DNA from: Roseiconus nitratireducens
GTDB taxonomy: Bacteria; Planctomycetota; Planctomycetia; Pirellulales; Pirellulaceae
Length of the DNA stretch: 64,000 nt
NCBI RefSeq assembly: GCF_008629675.1
Contig: NZ_VWOX01000003.1
Coordinates: 186,001-250,000, forward strand
Direction: 5' to 3'
A program made the translations under genes and the position numbers. Positions 1 through 9,093 of the stretch are shown here, piece by piece. Below the pieces are notes generated by a model. The model searched no databases. It was not told the DNA's origin and saw only the letters and a list, made by a program, of their open reading frames with translations. Each line of letters begins with the position of its first letter. The stretch's first letter is position 1.

Positions 1-2
1 GC

Positions 3-980
3 GGAAGCACCGCGTTGTTCGCCGGTGTCAGCAAAGGGGCGGCCGAAGTCCGTAAATTCCTGGACAGCGATTCGGTCAACCGCGTCATCTTGCTGTCCGA
101 CGGCCAAGCCAATGTCGGGCCGCAGAGTCCGCGTGAGTTGGAACGCTTGGGGGCGTCGCTGGTCAAAGAGGGCATCAGCGTCAGCACACTGGGGCTGGGA
201 TTGGGGTACAACGAAGACTTGATGAGCCGGCTGGCAGCGGCCGGTAGCGGAAATCACATGTTTGTCGAACAGGCGGACGATTTGGTTGCCGTGTTCCAAC
301 GTGAGTTCAATGACCTGATGAGTGTCGTCGCTAACGATTTCGAAATCCACGCCCGGATCGGTGAAGGCATCCGTCCGGTCCGCGTGCTGAACACCAAAGC
401 CGACATCAGCGGTCAGGACATCTACATCCCGTTGGCGCAGCTCTACGCACGGCAGGAACGCTATTTTGTCATCGAGGTGGAGGTTGACGCCGGGCACGTC
501 GGTGACTCGCGAACGATGGCCAACGTTTCGGTAAAGTATCGCAACCTGATCAGCGAAACACGCGACAAGTTGACCAGTCGGGTCGAGATCCGATTTACCG
601 ATGACCAGGAATCGGTAGCGAAACATCGCGACGCGGAAACCTATGCGTACTGCGCCCTTCAAATTGCCAACGAGAAGAACGTCCGTGCGACGGCATTGCG
701 TGATGCCGGCCGGATCGAAGAAGCCGAACAGCTGCTGATGAAAAATTCAGACGAGCTCCGGCAGATCGAAATGGATTACGGTGTCCAACTCGGAAAAGTG
801 ATCAAGGACGAACTGAAGCGGAACATCAACTTGAATTCTGCCCAGTCGTCGATCATTGCGGATCCGAAGAAATGGAGTGCCGGCCGCAAGGCGATGCGTT
901 ACGAGCAGAGCAACAACGCCTCGCAGCAAAACCAGCGTGTCGCTCCCCCCAGCAAGAGTCCGCCGTCGGGCGGAAACTAA
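3..980 (+). CDS. VWA domain protein, 5'-truncated by window edge
   Basis: The frame is open to the left edge, so only the C-terminal part (about 325 residues) is present; the TTG at 15 is internal. The first residues (GSTALFAGV) and the following LLSDGQANVG match the metal-binding core and third strand of a von Willebrand factor A domain, as in Ca-activated chloride-channel-type secreted VWA proteins. After the VWA fold comes a beta-rich region and an alpha-helical tail with a conserved-looking segment around LRDAGRIEEAEQLL, ending in a Pro/Ser/Gln-rich tail. The stop lies 6 nt before the histidine kinase start, so the two are probably cotranscribed. The ligand and partner are unknown. VWA identity is firm; the role is not. 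Confidence 0.8.
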   Translation, partial: GSTALFAGVSKGAAEVRKFLDSDSVNRVILLSDGQANVGPQSPRELERLGASLVKEGISVSTLGLGLGYNEDLMSRLAAAGSGNHMFVEQADDLVAVFQREFNDLMSVVANDFEIHARIGEGIRPVRVLNTKADISGQDIYIPLAQLYARQERYFVIEVEVDAGHVGDSRTMANVSVKYRNLISETRDKLTSRVEIRFTDDQESVAKHRDAETYAYCALQIANEKNVRATALRDAGRIEEAEQLLMKNSDELRQIEMDYGVQLGKVIKDELKRNINLNSAQSSIIADPKKWSAGRKAMRYEQSNNASQQNQRVAPPSKSPPSGGN

Positions 981-986
981 GACGCC

Positions 987-2759
987 ATGCCAAGACGACT
1001 GCTGCTCGCACTCCTCCTGCTGGTCGCTGCACCCCTGGTGCTGCTCGGCTGGTTGAGTGCGAGGTCGGTCGAAGACAGTCGCCAACGTGCGACCGAACGT
1101 CTGGCAGCTTTGCTCTCCACACGGTTGATCGACGCCGACCGCGAGGTCGGCGAACTGTTTGATCGCTACGCGGATCAACTGCAGGCGGAATTGGCTGAAA
1201 CGTCGAACATCTATGCAGCATTAAAACGATTGCGTCGCGAAAACCCGATCGTCCGCCAAGGGATTTATGTCGATTCCGATGGCGTCCAGATCTTCCCGAC
1301 CGCCGCCGACATGAACGGGAGCGATGAAGCCGAAGTGGCCGCCGGTCTTCCCGGACTGATCGATGCACGCCCATTGCCCTCTCGGCTTCCCGACGCCTCC
1401 GATGCGCGAGGATCCGACGTCTCCCGCCGCCCGTCTCTCCCTGGAATGATTCGGCCGGTCGTCTTCGAGGTGGCAGCCGCCAAAGCGGCCGGGTCAGCCG
1501 GCAAAGCGGCCACCAAGTCCGCCGGCAGGTCGCAAACGCCCCCGCCCACGCTTGTTGCCTGGCAGCAGTGGTACCTGGGGGACGGAGCACAAATCGTTTT
1601 TTGGAAGCAGCTTCCCGATCGGTCGACCGTGGGTATTCTGCTCGATCGCAGCCGCTGGATGGCGGACATCATCTCCCTGTTGCCGGATCAGCCGCCGGCA
1701 GCAACCCAGCCTCCCAGCCAACGCTCGCGTCCGGCGTCGGCAAACGCCGATGCGACGCCCCTATTCCAGGTTTCTCTGGTCGACGAATCCAAGCGCCTGA
1801 TTTATCGCTGGGGATCGACCGATGAACCGAACCGACCGCCACTGGCAACCCGAAATGTGACCAGGCCTTTGACCAGCTGGCAGTTCCGCCTGCACACCGA
1901 CGGCGACCTGTTGCCGGATCTGAATCCTTGGCCGATGTACCTGTCTCTGGGCGGCATCGGTTTGGTGCTGCTTTCGATCGGAGCCTACGTGCTAACGTCC
2001 GTCCAGCGGCAGATGCGATTGGCGCAAAGTCGTGTCAGCTTTGCCGGCCAGGTGTCTCACGAACTGCGCACGCCGCTGACCAACATTCGACTGTTCACGG
2101 AGCTCGCGGAATCCGACTTGGCCAATTTGCAGGAGGGACCGGCCAAGTCTTCGCTGGTCAAACGGCTGCAGGTGATCGATCACGAAAGCAAACGCTTGCA
2201 ACGCCTGGTCACCGGAGTCTTGGAGATGATTCGGCCGACCGGAAAGCAATCCGGTGTACGAACGCGACCGACAGACGTCTGCGAATTGATCAGCGGAATC
2301 ATTGAACAGTTTCGGCCAAGCTTTGCCTCGGCGGAAATCAGTCTCGAATCCCGTTGCGAGTGCGATCACCCGATCGCCATCGATCCGGATGTGGTGGAGA
2401 TGGTGTTGGTCAACCTGCTCAGCAATGTTGAGAAATATGTCCCGCAGGGCGGCGGCTGTTGGCTCCAGACGGAAACGGTGGCCGACCAAGCGACCGGGCG
2501 GCCACAGCTGCGTGTCCTGGTCGACGATGACGGACCCGGGATTGGCGCCACCGACCGACACCGTGTCTTCGCAGCATTTCAACGCTTGGACGACTCGATC
2601 AGTGCCCCCAGCGGTACCGGCATCGGACTGACAATCGCACGTCGCGCCGCACGACGTCATGGAGGCGAATTGGCGTTACTTTCCAAAAGCAAACACGGCG
2701 GCGCGACGTTCGAACTGATCTTGCCGATCCAAACCGCGTCCAACCCGGCCCCCAAATGA
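987..2759 (+). CDS. Membrane sensor histidine kinase
   Basis: 590 residues. A hydrophobic segment at about residues 3-22 and another at about 314-338 (PMYLSLGGIGLVLLSI) bracket a periplasmic sensor region of about 290 residues rich in Ala/Pro/Ser that I do not recognise. No HAMP domain is evident. The HisKA box reads VSHELRTPLTNIRLF with phospho-acceptor His358. The HATPase has an N box (NLLSNVEKY), a G1 box (DDGPGIG) and a G2 box (GTGIGLTIARR). The kinase should autophosphorylate and pass phosphate to the OmpR-type regulator that starts about 90 nt downstream. The signal is unknown; the upstream VWA protein could be a sensing partner or a co-regulated output. Confidence 0.92.
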   Translation: MPRRLLLALLLLVAAPLVLLGWLSARSVEDSRQRATERLAALLSTRLIDADREVGELFDRYADQLQAELAETSNIYAALKRLRRENPIVRQGIYVDSDGVQIFPTAADMNGSDEAEVAAGLPGLIDARPLPSRLPDASDARGSDVSRRPSLPGMIRPVVFEVAAAKAAGSAGKAATKSAGRSQTPPPTLVAWQQWYLGDGAQIVFWKQLPDRSTVGILLDRSRWMADIISLLPDQPPAATQPPSQRSRPASANADATPLFQVSLVDESKRLIYRWGSTDEPNRPPLATRNVTRPLTSWQFRLHTDGDLLPDLNPWPMYLSLGGIGLVLLSIGAYVLTSVQRQMRLAQSRVSFAGQVSHELRTPLTNIRLFTELAESDLANLQEGPAKSSLVKRLQVIDHESKRLQRLVTGVLEMIRPTGKQSGVRTRPTDVCELISGIIEQFRPSFASAEISLESRCECDHPIAIDPDVVEMVLVNLLSNVEKYVPQGGGCWLQTETVADQATGRPQLRVLVDDDGPGIGATDRHRVFAAFQRLDDSISAPSGTGIGLTIARRAARRHGGELALLSKSKHGGATFELILPIQTASNPAPK

Positions 2760-2852
2760 CTCAGGTCCCCGTCGTTCGCGGCGGTCACGCGAATCCTTAT
2801 GGGCCGCCTCTCATCCACGAATCTCTCGGCAAGCCTGCCAACGAGGCACACG

Positions 2853-3599
2853 ATGACGTTGACAATCCTGGTCGCAGAAGACGATCCCCACACGCGAATG
2901 GCGCTGGCCGAAGTGATCGGCGCCGAAGGCTTTCAAGTCATCGAGGCCAGCGACGGACAGCAGGCCAAGAATCTGTTCGACAACGAACCGCCCGATATGG
3001 CGTGTCTGGACATCATGATGCCGGGGATCAGCGGCTATGACCTGTGTCGGCATTTCCGGAAGCAATCTCCGACCATGCCCATTCTGTTCATCACCGCCAA
3101 AGCCGAAGAGATCGATAAGGTGGTGGGGCTAGAACTGGGAGGCGACGACTACATTGTCAAACCCTTTGGAACCAAGGAAGTGGTCGCAAGGATCCGCGCG
3201 GTCGCCCGTCGCTGCTTCCCCCCCAAACCGGAATCGGGGTCCGTCCCCTTTTCCGACGCGCCGTTTGAGATGGGAGATCTGGAGGTGTTCCCGCGAGAGA
3301 TGCGGCTGCGACGCGACGGCGAGACGGTCGCACTTTCAAGACGCGAGTTGCTGATTCTGCAGACGTTGGCATCGCGTGCGGGCGAGGTCGTCAGCCGCGC
3401 CGAACTCTTCCGCTCGGCTTGGGAGGAAGACCATTTTCCCAACAGCCGCACCATCGACCAGACGATCAGCCAGCTGCGGAAGCGGATCGAGCAAGACCCC
3501 AAGAACCCATCCATCATTCAGACCGTTTACGGCGTCGGCTATCGATTTGACCCCCAGACGCCCGCCACGGGGAACACGGAAGCGGGCAACTTGGAGTAG
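2853..3599 (+). CDS. OmpR/PhoB-type response regulator
   Basis: 248 residues from the ATG at 2853; the open frame runs upstream to 2799, but MTLTILVAEDDP is the usual receiver start. The receiver domain (about 1-120) has the acidic pair in AEDDP, phospho-acceptor Asp53 (ACLDIMMPG), the switch Thr in FITAK and the Lys in YIVKPFG. The C-terminal part (about 145-240) is a winged-helix DNA-binding domain (LSRRELLILQTLASR, then RTIDQTISQLRKRIE and VYGVGYRF). It follows the histidine kinase at 987-2759, its likely cognate partner. The target genes cannot be told from the sequence. Confidence 0.93.
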   Translation: MTLTILVAEDDPHTRMALAEVIGAEGFQVIEASDGQQAKNLFDNEPPDMACLDIMMPGISGYDLCRHFRKQSPTMPILFITAKAEEIDKVVGLELGGDDYIVKPFGTKEVVARIRAVARRCFPPKPESGSVPFSDAPFEMGDLEVFPREMRLRRDGETVALSRRELLILQTLASRAGEVVSRAELFRSAWEEDHFPNSRTIDQTISQLRKRIEQDPKNPSIIQTVYGVGYRFDPQTPATGNTEAGNLE

Positions 3600-3766
3600 A
3601 TTAGCTGGATGGCGTGACGATCCGATCGCGTGGATAATCGGACACGGCGACAGTCTGACGACGGTCGCGACATCCGCGTGGGACGTCACGCCGTCTCATT
3701 TGTGGTTTCGCCCGGCGTTTGTCGGGCCACGCCCCCCCATCCTGCCCTCCTGATTCCAATTGACTT

Positions 3767-4702
3767 ATGACGAATCGACGCCAATTCCTTCAGTATTCAG
3801 CCGCCGCCGCGGCAACTTCCCTGACCGCATCTTCGCTCCTTGCCCAAGAACGTCCCGGCGGCCAGGACGCACCCTTCAAGATTTCGCTTGCCGAATGGTC
3901 GCTCCACCGCTCCCTGCGCGACGCCTCCAAGGGAATCAGCAACCTGGACTTCCCACGGCTCGCCAAGGAAGAGTTTGGCATCGATGCGGTGGAATACGTC
4001 AACCAGTTCTTCAAGGACAAGGCTCAAGACGAAGCCTACCTGACTGACTTGAAGGGCCGCTGCGACGACCTGGGCGTCAAAAGCTTGCTGATCATGTGCG
4101 ACGGGGAAGGCAACCTGGGAGATCCCGATAACAACGCCCGCACACGCGCCGTCGAGAATCACTACAAGTGGGTCGATGCGGCCAAGTTCCTGGGGTGCCA
4201 TTCGATCCGCGTCAACGCGGCCAGTCGGGGAAGCTACGAAGAGCAAATGAAGCTTGCGTCCGACGGATTGCGTCGGTTGAGCGAATATGCCAAGCCGAAG
4301 GGATTGAACGTGCTGGTAGAAAACCACGGAGGGCTCAGCAGCAACGGCGCCTGGCTGGCTGCCACGATTGAGAAGACGCAAATGGACAATTGCGGCACCC
4401 TCCCCGACTTCGGGAACTTCTACGTCACCCGAGGCAAGACGCCGGAAATGTACGATCGCTACAAAGGCGTCGAAGAATTAATGCCCTACGCCAAAGCGGT
4501 CAGCGCCAAGTCACATGACTTTGATGCGGACGGCAATGAAATTCATACGGACTACGAAAAAATGATGCGAATCGTGCTGGACCACGGTTACCACGGCTAC
4601 GTGGGCATCGAATACGAAGGCTCCAAAGATTCCGAGTACGACGGAATCAAAAAGACCAAGACGCTGCTGGAACGAGTTGCGGCAAAGCTTGCCAAAGCTT
4701 GA
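3767..4702 (+). CDS. Exported sugar phosphate isomerase/epimerase-like TIM barrel
   Basis: 311 residues. The N-terminus [11 protein letters not shown] followed by an Ala/Ser-rich stretch and LLAQ is a twin-arginine (Tat) signal, so the enzyme probably folds in the cytoplasm and acts outside it. The rest resembles the xylose-isomerase-like TIM-barrel family (AP endonuclease 2 superfamily): [11 protein letters not shown] strand, VLVENHGG with a candidate metal Glu, [14 protein letters not shown] and GYVGIEYEG. These residues fit the family's divalent-metal site. The substrate is unknown; planctomycetes carry many such exported paralogues, usually tied to sugar or inositol breakdown. A second paralogue lies at 57029-57946. 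Confidence 0.8.
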   Translation: MTNRRQFLQYSAAAAATSLTASSLLAQERPGGQDAPFKISLAEWSLHRSLRDASKGISNLDFPRLAKEEFGIDAVEYVNQFFKDKAQDEAYLTDLKGRCDDLGVKSLLIMCDGEGNLGDPDNNARTRAVENHYKWVDAAKFLGCHSIRVNAASRGSYEEQMKLASDGLRRLSEYAKPKGLNVLVENHGGLSSNGAWLAATIEKTQMDNCGTLPDFGNFYVTRGKTPEMYDRYKGVEELMPYAKAVSAKSHDFDADGNEIHTDYEKMMRIVLDHGYHGYVGIEYEGSKDSEYDGIKKTKTLLERVAAKLAKA

Positions 4703-4770
4703 TCCGAGCATCGTTTCTCATTGCGCCCGAACATGAGGGCATTGAGATCCATATCACTTCAAACGCTTGT

Positions 4771-5715
4771 CTAGCGATACTGTTCGTGGCAAGCGTCACA
4801 GGACTGAGTGACCTCACCAACCGCGGCACGCACCGCATCGTAGTCTTTCAGCTCCAGTCCTCGAGTCACGCCCGAGGCCGCTTTTGTCATCGCCTCACTA
4901 AACGCCACGTAGTCCTGGTCGTCCGACTCATCCATTCCGTCCTGGACCAGGATCTTCCCCAGCACTGCCAGCAACTCCGCGGGACGCCGCACGTCGCCGG
5001 GCTCGGCTTCCACATCTTCCGCGCTGGCGGTCGATTGTCTCAGTGATTCACGCAATTGGTCCGCGTATTCCATCAGGGGTCCGCGGTCGGCGATCGATGC
5101 CCAATCATTGGTCCCGTCGGCCTTGCGGTCGCGAAGCCCGGTTCCGGAAACCAGGTCCTGCAAATCATTGCGTCTTGCCTGAGCTTCATTGAAAACCTGC
5201 GTCGTTCCGGCGTTGCAGTTGAACGCGGTTCGCGCCAGCAAATCTCGGGCGGCCGCCGCATCCTCCTTCCAGCGGACATCGCCCCCGTACTCGCTGATGA
5301 TGGCGAACATGCTGGAGAGCACCATCAAATCAAGCCGAGCGTCCTGGTACCCGCCACTCTTGAACGGTCCCGGCTGGGTGACGACGGTGTCGTAATGAAG
5401 TTTCACGCGTTTGACTTCGTCTTCCAGCGAAGTCGCGGTGATCAATTTGTCCCAGGTTCCCCCAGCTGACTGCTCCGGCGAATCGGAATCACCCGAAGCT
5501 GCCGCCACCGCGGCGGGCTGCTGCTTGGCCCGTAACTTGGCCAGCGATGGCCGCTCTCCCCGCAACGCATCGCCGACGGAATCAAAAAAGATTCCCTCCG
5601 TGTCGCTGGAAGAAAATTCCGGCGCGGCGGCACGTTTTTCATCTCCCCAAGCAGAAAAACTGAGCAGGGCGGCCAACAGCATGGCCAGCATTGGGAGAGG
5701 TGTTTTGGGGAACAT
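4771..5715 (-). CDS. Exported mono-haem cytochrome-like protein
   Basis: 314 residues from the ATG at 5715; an open frame extends to 5766, but the Met at 5715 begins a typical signal peptide (MFPKTPLPMLAMLLAALLS, cleavage near AWG/DEKRA). A single CxxCH haem motif, CDACH, stands five residues from the C-terminus after a helical region (VRAAVGEVTQSCDACH). A C-terminal CxxCH on the last helix is the layout of the cytochrome c'-like four-helix-bundle family, so I favour that fold. There is also a helical segment with WKEDAAAARDLLARTAFNCN. It converges with the isomerase gene upstream, so it is transcribed on its own. The redox partner is unknown. Confidence 0.75.
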   Translation of the reverse strand: MFPKTPLPMLAMLLAALLSFSAWGDEKRAAAPEFSSSDTEGIFFDSVGDALRGERPSLAKLRAKQQPAAVAAASGDSDSPEQSAGGTWDKLITATSLEDEVKRVKLHYDTVVTQPGPFKSGGYQDARLDLMVLSSMFAIISEYGGDVRWKEDAAAARDLLARTAFNCNAGTTQVFNEAQARRNDLQDLVSGTGLRDRKADGTNDWASIADRGPLMEYADQLRESLRQSTASAEDVEAEPGDVRRPAELLAVLGKILVQDGMDESDDQDYVAFSEAMTKAASGVTRGLELKDYDAVRAAVGEVTQSCDACHEQYR

Positions 5716-5766
5716 CTGGGAACCAAGGTGGCCGGAAGGGAAGAATCCTTTCCGACATTCTAACAT

Positions 5767-6009
5767 CCCAAAGTTGACGGCAACGGCCAGCCGACCAAAA
5801 CGGGAAAGACGCGAAAGATGGGGGCAAAAAATCTTCGGAACCTGACGGTCCCGCGGACCGTCTTGTTTGCTAAGGATCGTTCCTGATGGCCCCCAGCGAC
5901 GCGTGAGCGGGAATGGGGGCGCGCCCGAACTTGGTCCGAAACCCGCCTGGACTTTCGGGGCTTAATCATGAACTGGACGGATTCTTTTTTCAACGAAGGA
6001 CGGTGTTAG
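5767..6009. other. Divergent intergenic region
   Basis: About 240 bases between the haem-protein gene (minus) and the zinc-ribbon gene (plus) must hold both promoters. On the minus strand a weak sigma70-like pair, TTGCCG and TAGAAT with a 15-nt spacer, lies just upstream of the haem-protein gene near 5755-5785; the short spacer makes it doubtful. GAAGGA at about 5994-5999 is a reasonable ribosome-binding site for the gene at 6010. Confidence 0.3.
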
Positions 6010-6372
6010 ATGAACGAGAACAGAGACGAACAGATGACATGCCAATGTCCAAATGGTCATAAGTTGCGGGGCAATGTCGAATTGATCGGCAAAACGATCC
6101 GTTGCCCCCGCTGCAGCGAGACGTTCGTGTTCGGCTATCAGGTGCGACCGTCGGTCACAGACACCGCGGTGATGCGAATTCTGGGCGACGGCCCTGGCGC
6201 CATGGGTCCCGCGCAAGAGGAAACGCCGCAGCCCAGACTGCGGCCATGCAAACGCTGCGGTGTCTCGATCTCCGCCACGGTCAGCGTCTGTAAACACTGC
6301 AACTGCTACGTGGGCATGCTGCCGGACTACTTGGCCCAGATGCATCCCCCGTCCAACGCCGCGGCCTCCTGA
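6010..6372 (+). CDS. Small double zinc-ribbon protein
   Basis: 120 residues, no signal peptide, probably cytoplasmic. The N-terminal ribbon (about residues 10-48) has CQCPNGH and then CPRC after IGKTIR, a Cys/His set like the MJ0042-type or zinc-ribbon domains common in planctomycete proteins. A second ribbon in the C-terminal third has CKRC and CKHC 17 residues apart. The linker is Pro/Gln-rich. The function is unknown; such proteins may bind nucleic acid or protein. A GAAGGA ribosome-binding site precedes the ATG. Its TGA stop overlaps the first base of the longest open frame of the next gene, suggesting an operon. Confidence 0.75.
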   Translation: MNENRDEQMTCQCPNGHKLRGNVELIGKTIRCPRCSETFVFGYQVRPSVTDTAVMRILGDGPGAMGPAQEETPQPRLRPCKRCGVSISATVSVCKHCNCYVGMLPDYLAQMHPPSNAAAS

Positions 6373-6398
6373 TGCGACACGGCACGTTGAACAATCAC

Positions 6399-6797
6399 AT
6401 GCGCAAATCGATCGTTCTTGCTCTCACCTTGGCATCGTGCCTGATCGGCTCCGCAGGTTGTGAATCGCCTCCGCCGACTCCACCAGCCGACGCGGCGACG
6501 GGCATCGTCGCGGTCGAAATCCTGCAAGAAGATGCACCGCCCCGGCGGTTGGAAATCCCCGACGTTGCCGATGGCACGACGCTCGCAGCGGTGATGCAAT
6601 CGATCAGCGAGGTGCCGATTGAAATCTCAGGCAGCGGGTCGACGGCATTCGTCCAATCGATCGGCGATCGGACAACCGAAGGCACCAAAGGTTGGACGTT
6701 CAAGATCGACGGCCAGTTCGTCAATCGGGGAGTCGGCCAAACGACCCTGCATCCGCCCACGACGGTGCAGTGGTCCTACGGCGAATTCGAGATGTGA
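6399..6797 (+). CDS. DUF4430 domain lipoprotein
   Basis: 132 residues from the ATG at 6399; the frame is open back to 6372, but MRKSIVLALTLASCLIGSAGC is a clean lipoprotein signal with lipobox SAGC. The mature part has the features of DUF4430 (related to the transcobalamin C-terminal, beta-grasp-like domain): an early ADGTTLAAVM-like segment, then GWTFKIDG and QTTLHPPTTVQWSYG near the end. Family members are exported and may bind small ligands or proteins. It directly follows the zinc-ribbon gene and is probably cotranscribed, though the two products should be in different compartments. Function otherwise unknown. Confidence 0.75.
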   Translation: MRKSIVLALTLASCLIGSAGCESPPPTPPADAATGIVAVEILQEDAPPRRLEIPDVADGTTLAAVMQSISEVPIEISGSGSTAFVQSIGDRTTEGTKGWTFKIDGQFVNRGVGQTTLHPPTTVQWSYGEFEM

Positions 6798-6866
6798 GCG
6801 CCACGCAAATTGGCATGAACCGATGAAGCCGAAACGGCGGCCGAGCGGAACGGTGGCCGGCGGCGA

Positions 6867-7904
6867 TCAAAGCCGTCGCAGTCCGTCCTCGGTCATCGGG
6901 GTCGGAATCTCAAAGTCCACCTGGTCGATTTGCGACAGCGTTTCCTCGGAAAGGATCAAATCGCGGGCCTCGAGCGACTCCTGAAGCTGCGCCACGCTGG
7001 TCGCCCCGATGATCGTGGAAGCGACAAAGTCGTGCTGGCGACTCCAAGCAACCGACAGCGCGGTCACCGTTGTCCCGATCTCATTGGCGATCTCCGTCAA
7101 GCGGCGCGTGGTTTCCAACGTCCGATCGTTGACGAATCGTTTGGCCATCCGCTGCTGACGCTCGCCGCCTTCGGTCAGATAGGCGGTGAACCGCGCCCCG
7201 GGCGGCGGACTGTCCTGGTACTTGCCGGTCAACACGCCGCCTCCAAGTGGCGAATACGGCAACAGCGAGATGCCTTCGCGGCGGCACACCTGCGCCAGTT
7301 CACTCTCACACCGACGGTTGATCAGACTGAAATTGTTCTGCACCGTCTCGTACCGATCGACCGGAAAGGTATCCGCCGTCCAACATGCTTTCATCATGCC
7401 CCACGACGTTTCATTGCTGGCTCCGATCGCACGCACTTTTCCCTGCTCGCGCAACTCGGTCAGCACCCCCAGAACCTCCTCGTAGGGCATCCCGTGATCG
7501 GGCCAGTGCGTCTGGTACAAATCGATGTAGTCGGTCCCCAATCGCTTCAACGAGCCTTCACAGGCCTGAATGATTTGTCGTCGATCCAGTGCGGTCTTTC
7601 CGTGACGCACCGGCGGCTGGAACCATCCGTGGCCGGGACCGGTGACCTTGCTGGCGACGATCACGGATTCACGCGGTTTCTGCTTCAACCAACGACCAAA
7701 AAACTCCTCGGTCTTTCCGACCAGATCGGCCGATGGAGGGACCGGATAGATTTCCGCCGTGTCGAAAAAATCGATTCCGGCATCGAAGGCGACGTCACAG
7801 ATCTGGTGGCTGAGCGATTCGTCGCATTGCCCCCCGAACGTCATGGTGCCCATGCAGATATCACTGACCACGATGCCGCTTCGTCCAAGTCGTCGTTGTT
7901 CCAT
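6867..7904 (-). CDS. Aldo/keto reductase, Tas-like
   Basis: 345 residues, cytoplasmic NADPH-dependent oxidoreductase. The TIM-barrel AKR signatures are intact: GTMTFG near the N-terminus, [10 protein letters not shown] carrying the catalytic Asp and Tyr, the Lys in VIVASKV, the His in YQTHWPD, then [16 protein letters not shown] and [14 protein letters not shown], which bind the cofactor. The YPVPP segment and the following long insertion resemble E. coli Tas rather than the shorter AKRs. The physiological substrate is unknown. The gene stands alone on the minus strand and converges with the DUF4430 gene. Confidence 0.9.
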   Translation of the reverse strand: MEQRRLGRSGIVVSDICMGTMTFGGQCDESLSHQICDVAFDAGIDFFDTAEIYPVPPSADLVGKTEEFFGRWLKQKPRESVIVASKVTGPGHGWFQPPVRHGKTALDRRQIIQACEGSLKRLGTDYIDLYQTHWPDHGMPYEEVLGVLTELREQGKVRAIGASNETSWGMMKACWTADTFPVDRYETVQNNFSLINRRCESELAQVCRREGISLLPYSPLGGGVLTGKYQDSPPPGARFTAYLTEGGERQQRMAKRFVNDRTLETTRRLTEIANEIGTTVTALSVAWSRQHDFVASTIIGATSVAQLQESLEARDLILSEETLSQIDQVDFEIPTPMTEDGLRRL

Positions 7905-8235
7905 CGTTGATGTCGTTCGCTAAATGAGGAAGCATTCCACCCGCTCGGGCCGGCGGAAAAACTCGCATTGTGGGGGAACCCGCAAAGTCGTCTACCCCCT
8001 TCCTCCCGGCACAGCCCTATCAGGAAGACGCCCGTCGTTTCTTCCCTGCGCTGCCAAGCAAGCCATCGTCGACTCGCTTCCACGATGCGAATCCGAGGGA
8101 ACTTTCTGGCGGTCGCCCAGACCGTAGCGAACCGCATCCCGTGACGGTGGAGTATCCTGATGGGACGCGTGACCTGATCGATGAGATCCCTCCGTCGGCA
8201 GCGGTCCAGCTTGCGTTCGACTTCTTTGCTCACAC
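7905..8235. other. Intergenic region, divergent
   Basis: About 330 bases between the aldo/keto reductase and the next plus-strand gene. Open frames cross it on both strands, but none begins with a convincing ribosome-binding site or shows a recognisable protein. I see no hairpin or repeat. It presumably holds the two divergent promoters. Confidence 0.4.
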
Positions 8236-9039
8236 ATGTTCCCCTCCCCGATGATCCGCATCTCTCATTTGCTGTTGCTTTGCGCCCTGATCCTGTCCGG
8301 CCGACTCCTCCACGCCCAAAGCAGTGGCGAGGAGATTCCCGACGTCGGCTGGGGAAAAATCGAGATCCAGGGAAAGGAGGTGCTGCTGGTCATCGATTCG
8401 ATGCCCGAGAGCGGGTTTGTGTCGCTGCCGCGGCTGAACAATCGGATGAAATCGTTGACTTGGCGGGGAATGCCGGACGGCCCGGATTTGAAATTGCAGC
8501 CGGAACCAACGCAGTGGCGGATCGAGGTTCCCAAGTCCATCGATCTGCCCACCACGATTCGCTTGGAAACCTTTCAACCGGTCCGCGTGGCGACAAAGCC
8601 GGTGGTCGCGCGGCCGAACCATGACGGAGAGATTGTCTTGCCGGCCCACGATGCGGTGACCCACGGTGAAAAACTTCGCTTCGAACCTCAGCCACACAAG
8701 AACACGATCGGCTACTGGACCGACGTCAACGATTGGGCCGAATGGCATTTCCGAGTCGACCAGGCGGGCCGCTTCGAATGCCGGATTGCACAGGGATGTG
8801 GCAAAGGCAACGGCGGAAGCGAAGTCGACGTGATCTGTGTGTCCGAGGACGGATCACAGCGTCAACTACTGCCCCTGGTCGTCGAAGACACCGGGCACTT
8901 CCAAAACTTTGTGGTCCGGATGATCGGGCTATTCGATCTTCAACCGGGGCGATACCGGATCGAGGTGCGCCCACGATCCAAAGCGAAAGCCGCGGTCTGC
9001 GACATTCGCCAGATCAAACTGGTCCCGGTCCAGATCTGA
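8236..9039 (+). CDS. Exported hypothetical protein, beta-rich
   Basis: 267 residues (the ATG at 8251 is an equally good start). MIRISHLLLLCALILSGRLLHAQ is a Sec signal peptide. The C-terminal half (about residues 140-265) has strand-rich segments such as GYWTDVNDWAEWHFRVDQAGRF, EVDVICV, HFQNFVVRMIGLFDLQPGRYRIEVRP and CDIRQIKLVP. This is the pattern of carbohydrate-binding-like accessory domains attached to planctomycete fucosidases and sulfatases; I infer a sugar-binding jelly roll. No catalytic domain is visible. It converges with the AAA ATPase gene. Confidence 0.7.
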   Translation: MFPSPMIRISHLLLLCALILSGRLLHAQSSGEEIPDVGWGKIEIQGKEVLLVIDSMPESGFVSLPRLNNRMKSLTWRGMPDGPDLKLQPEPTQWRIEVPKSIDLPTTIRLETFQPVRVATKPVVARPNHDGEIVLPAHDAVTHGEKLRFEPQPHKNTIGYWTDVNDWAEWHFRVDQAGRFECRIAQGCGKGNGGSEVDVICVSEDGSQRQLLPLVVEDTGHFQNFVVRMIGLFDLQPGRYRIEVRPRSKAKAAVCDIRQIKLVPVQI

Positions 9040-9093
9040 GTCCACCGACCTTGACGCCCCCGCCTTTGTCCGGGCCCCGGCGCATGCAAACCG

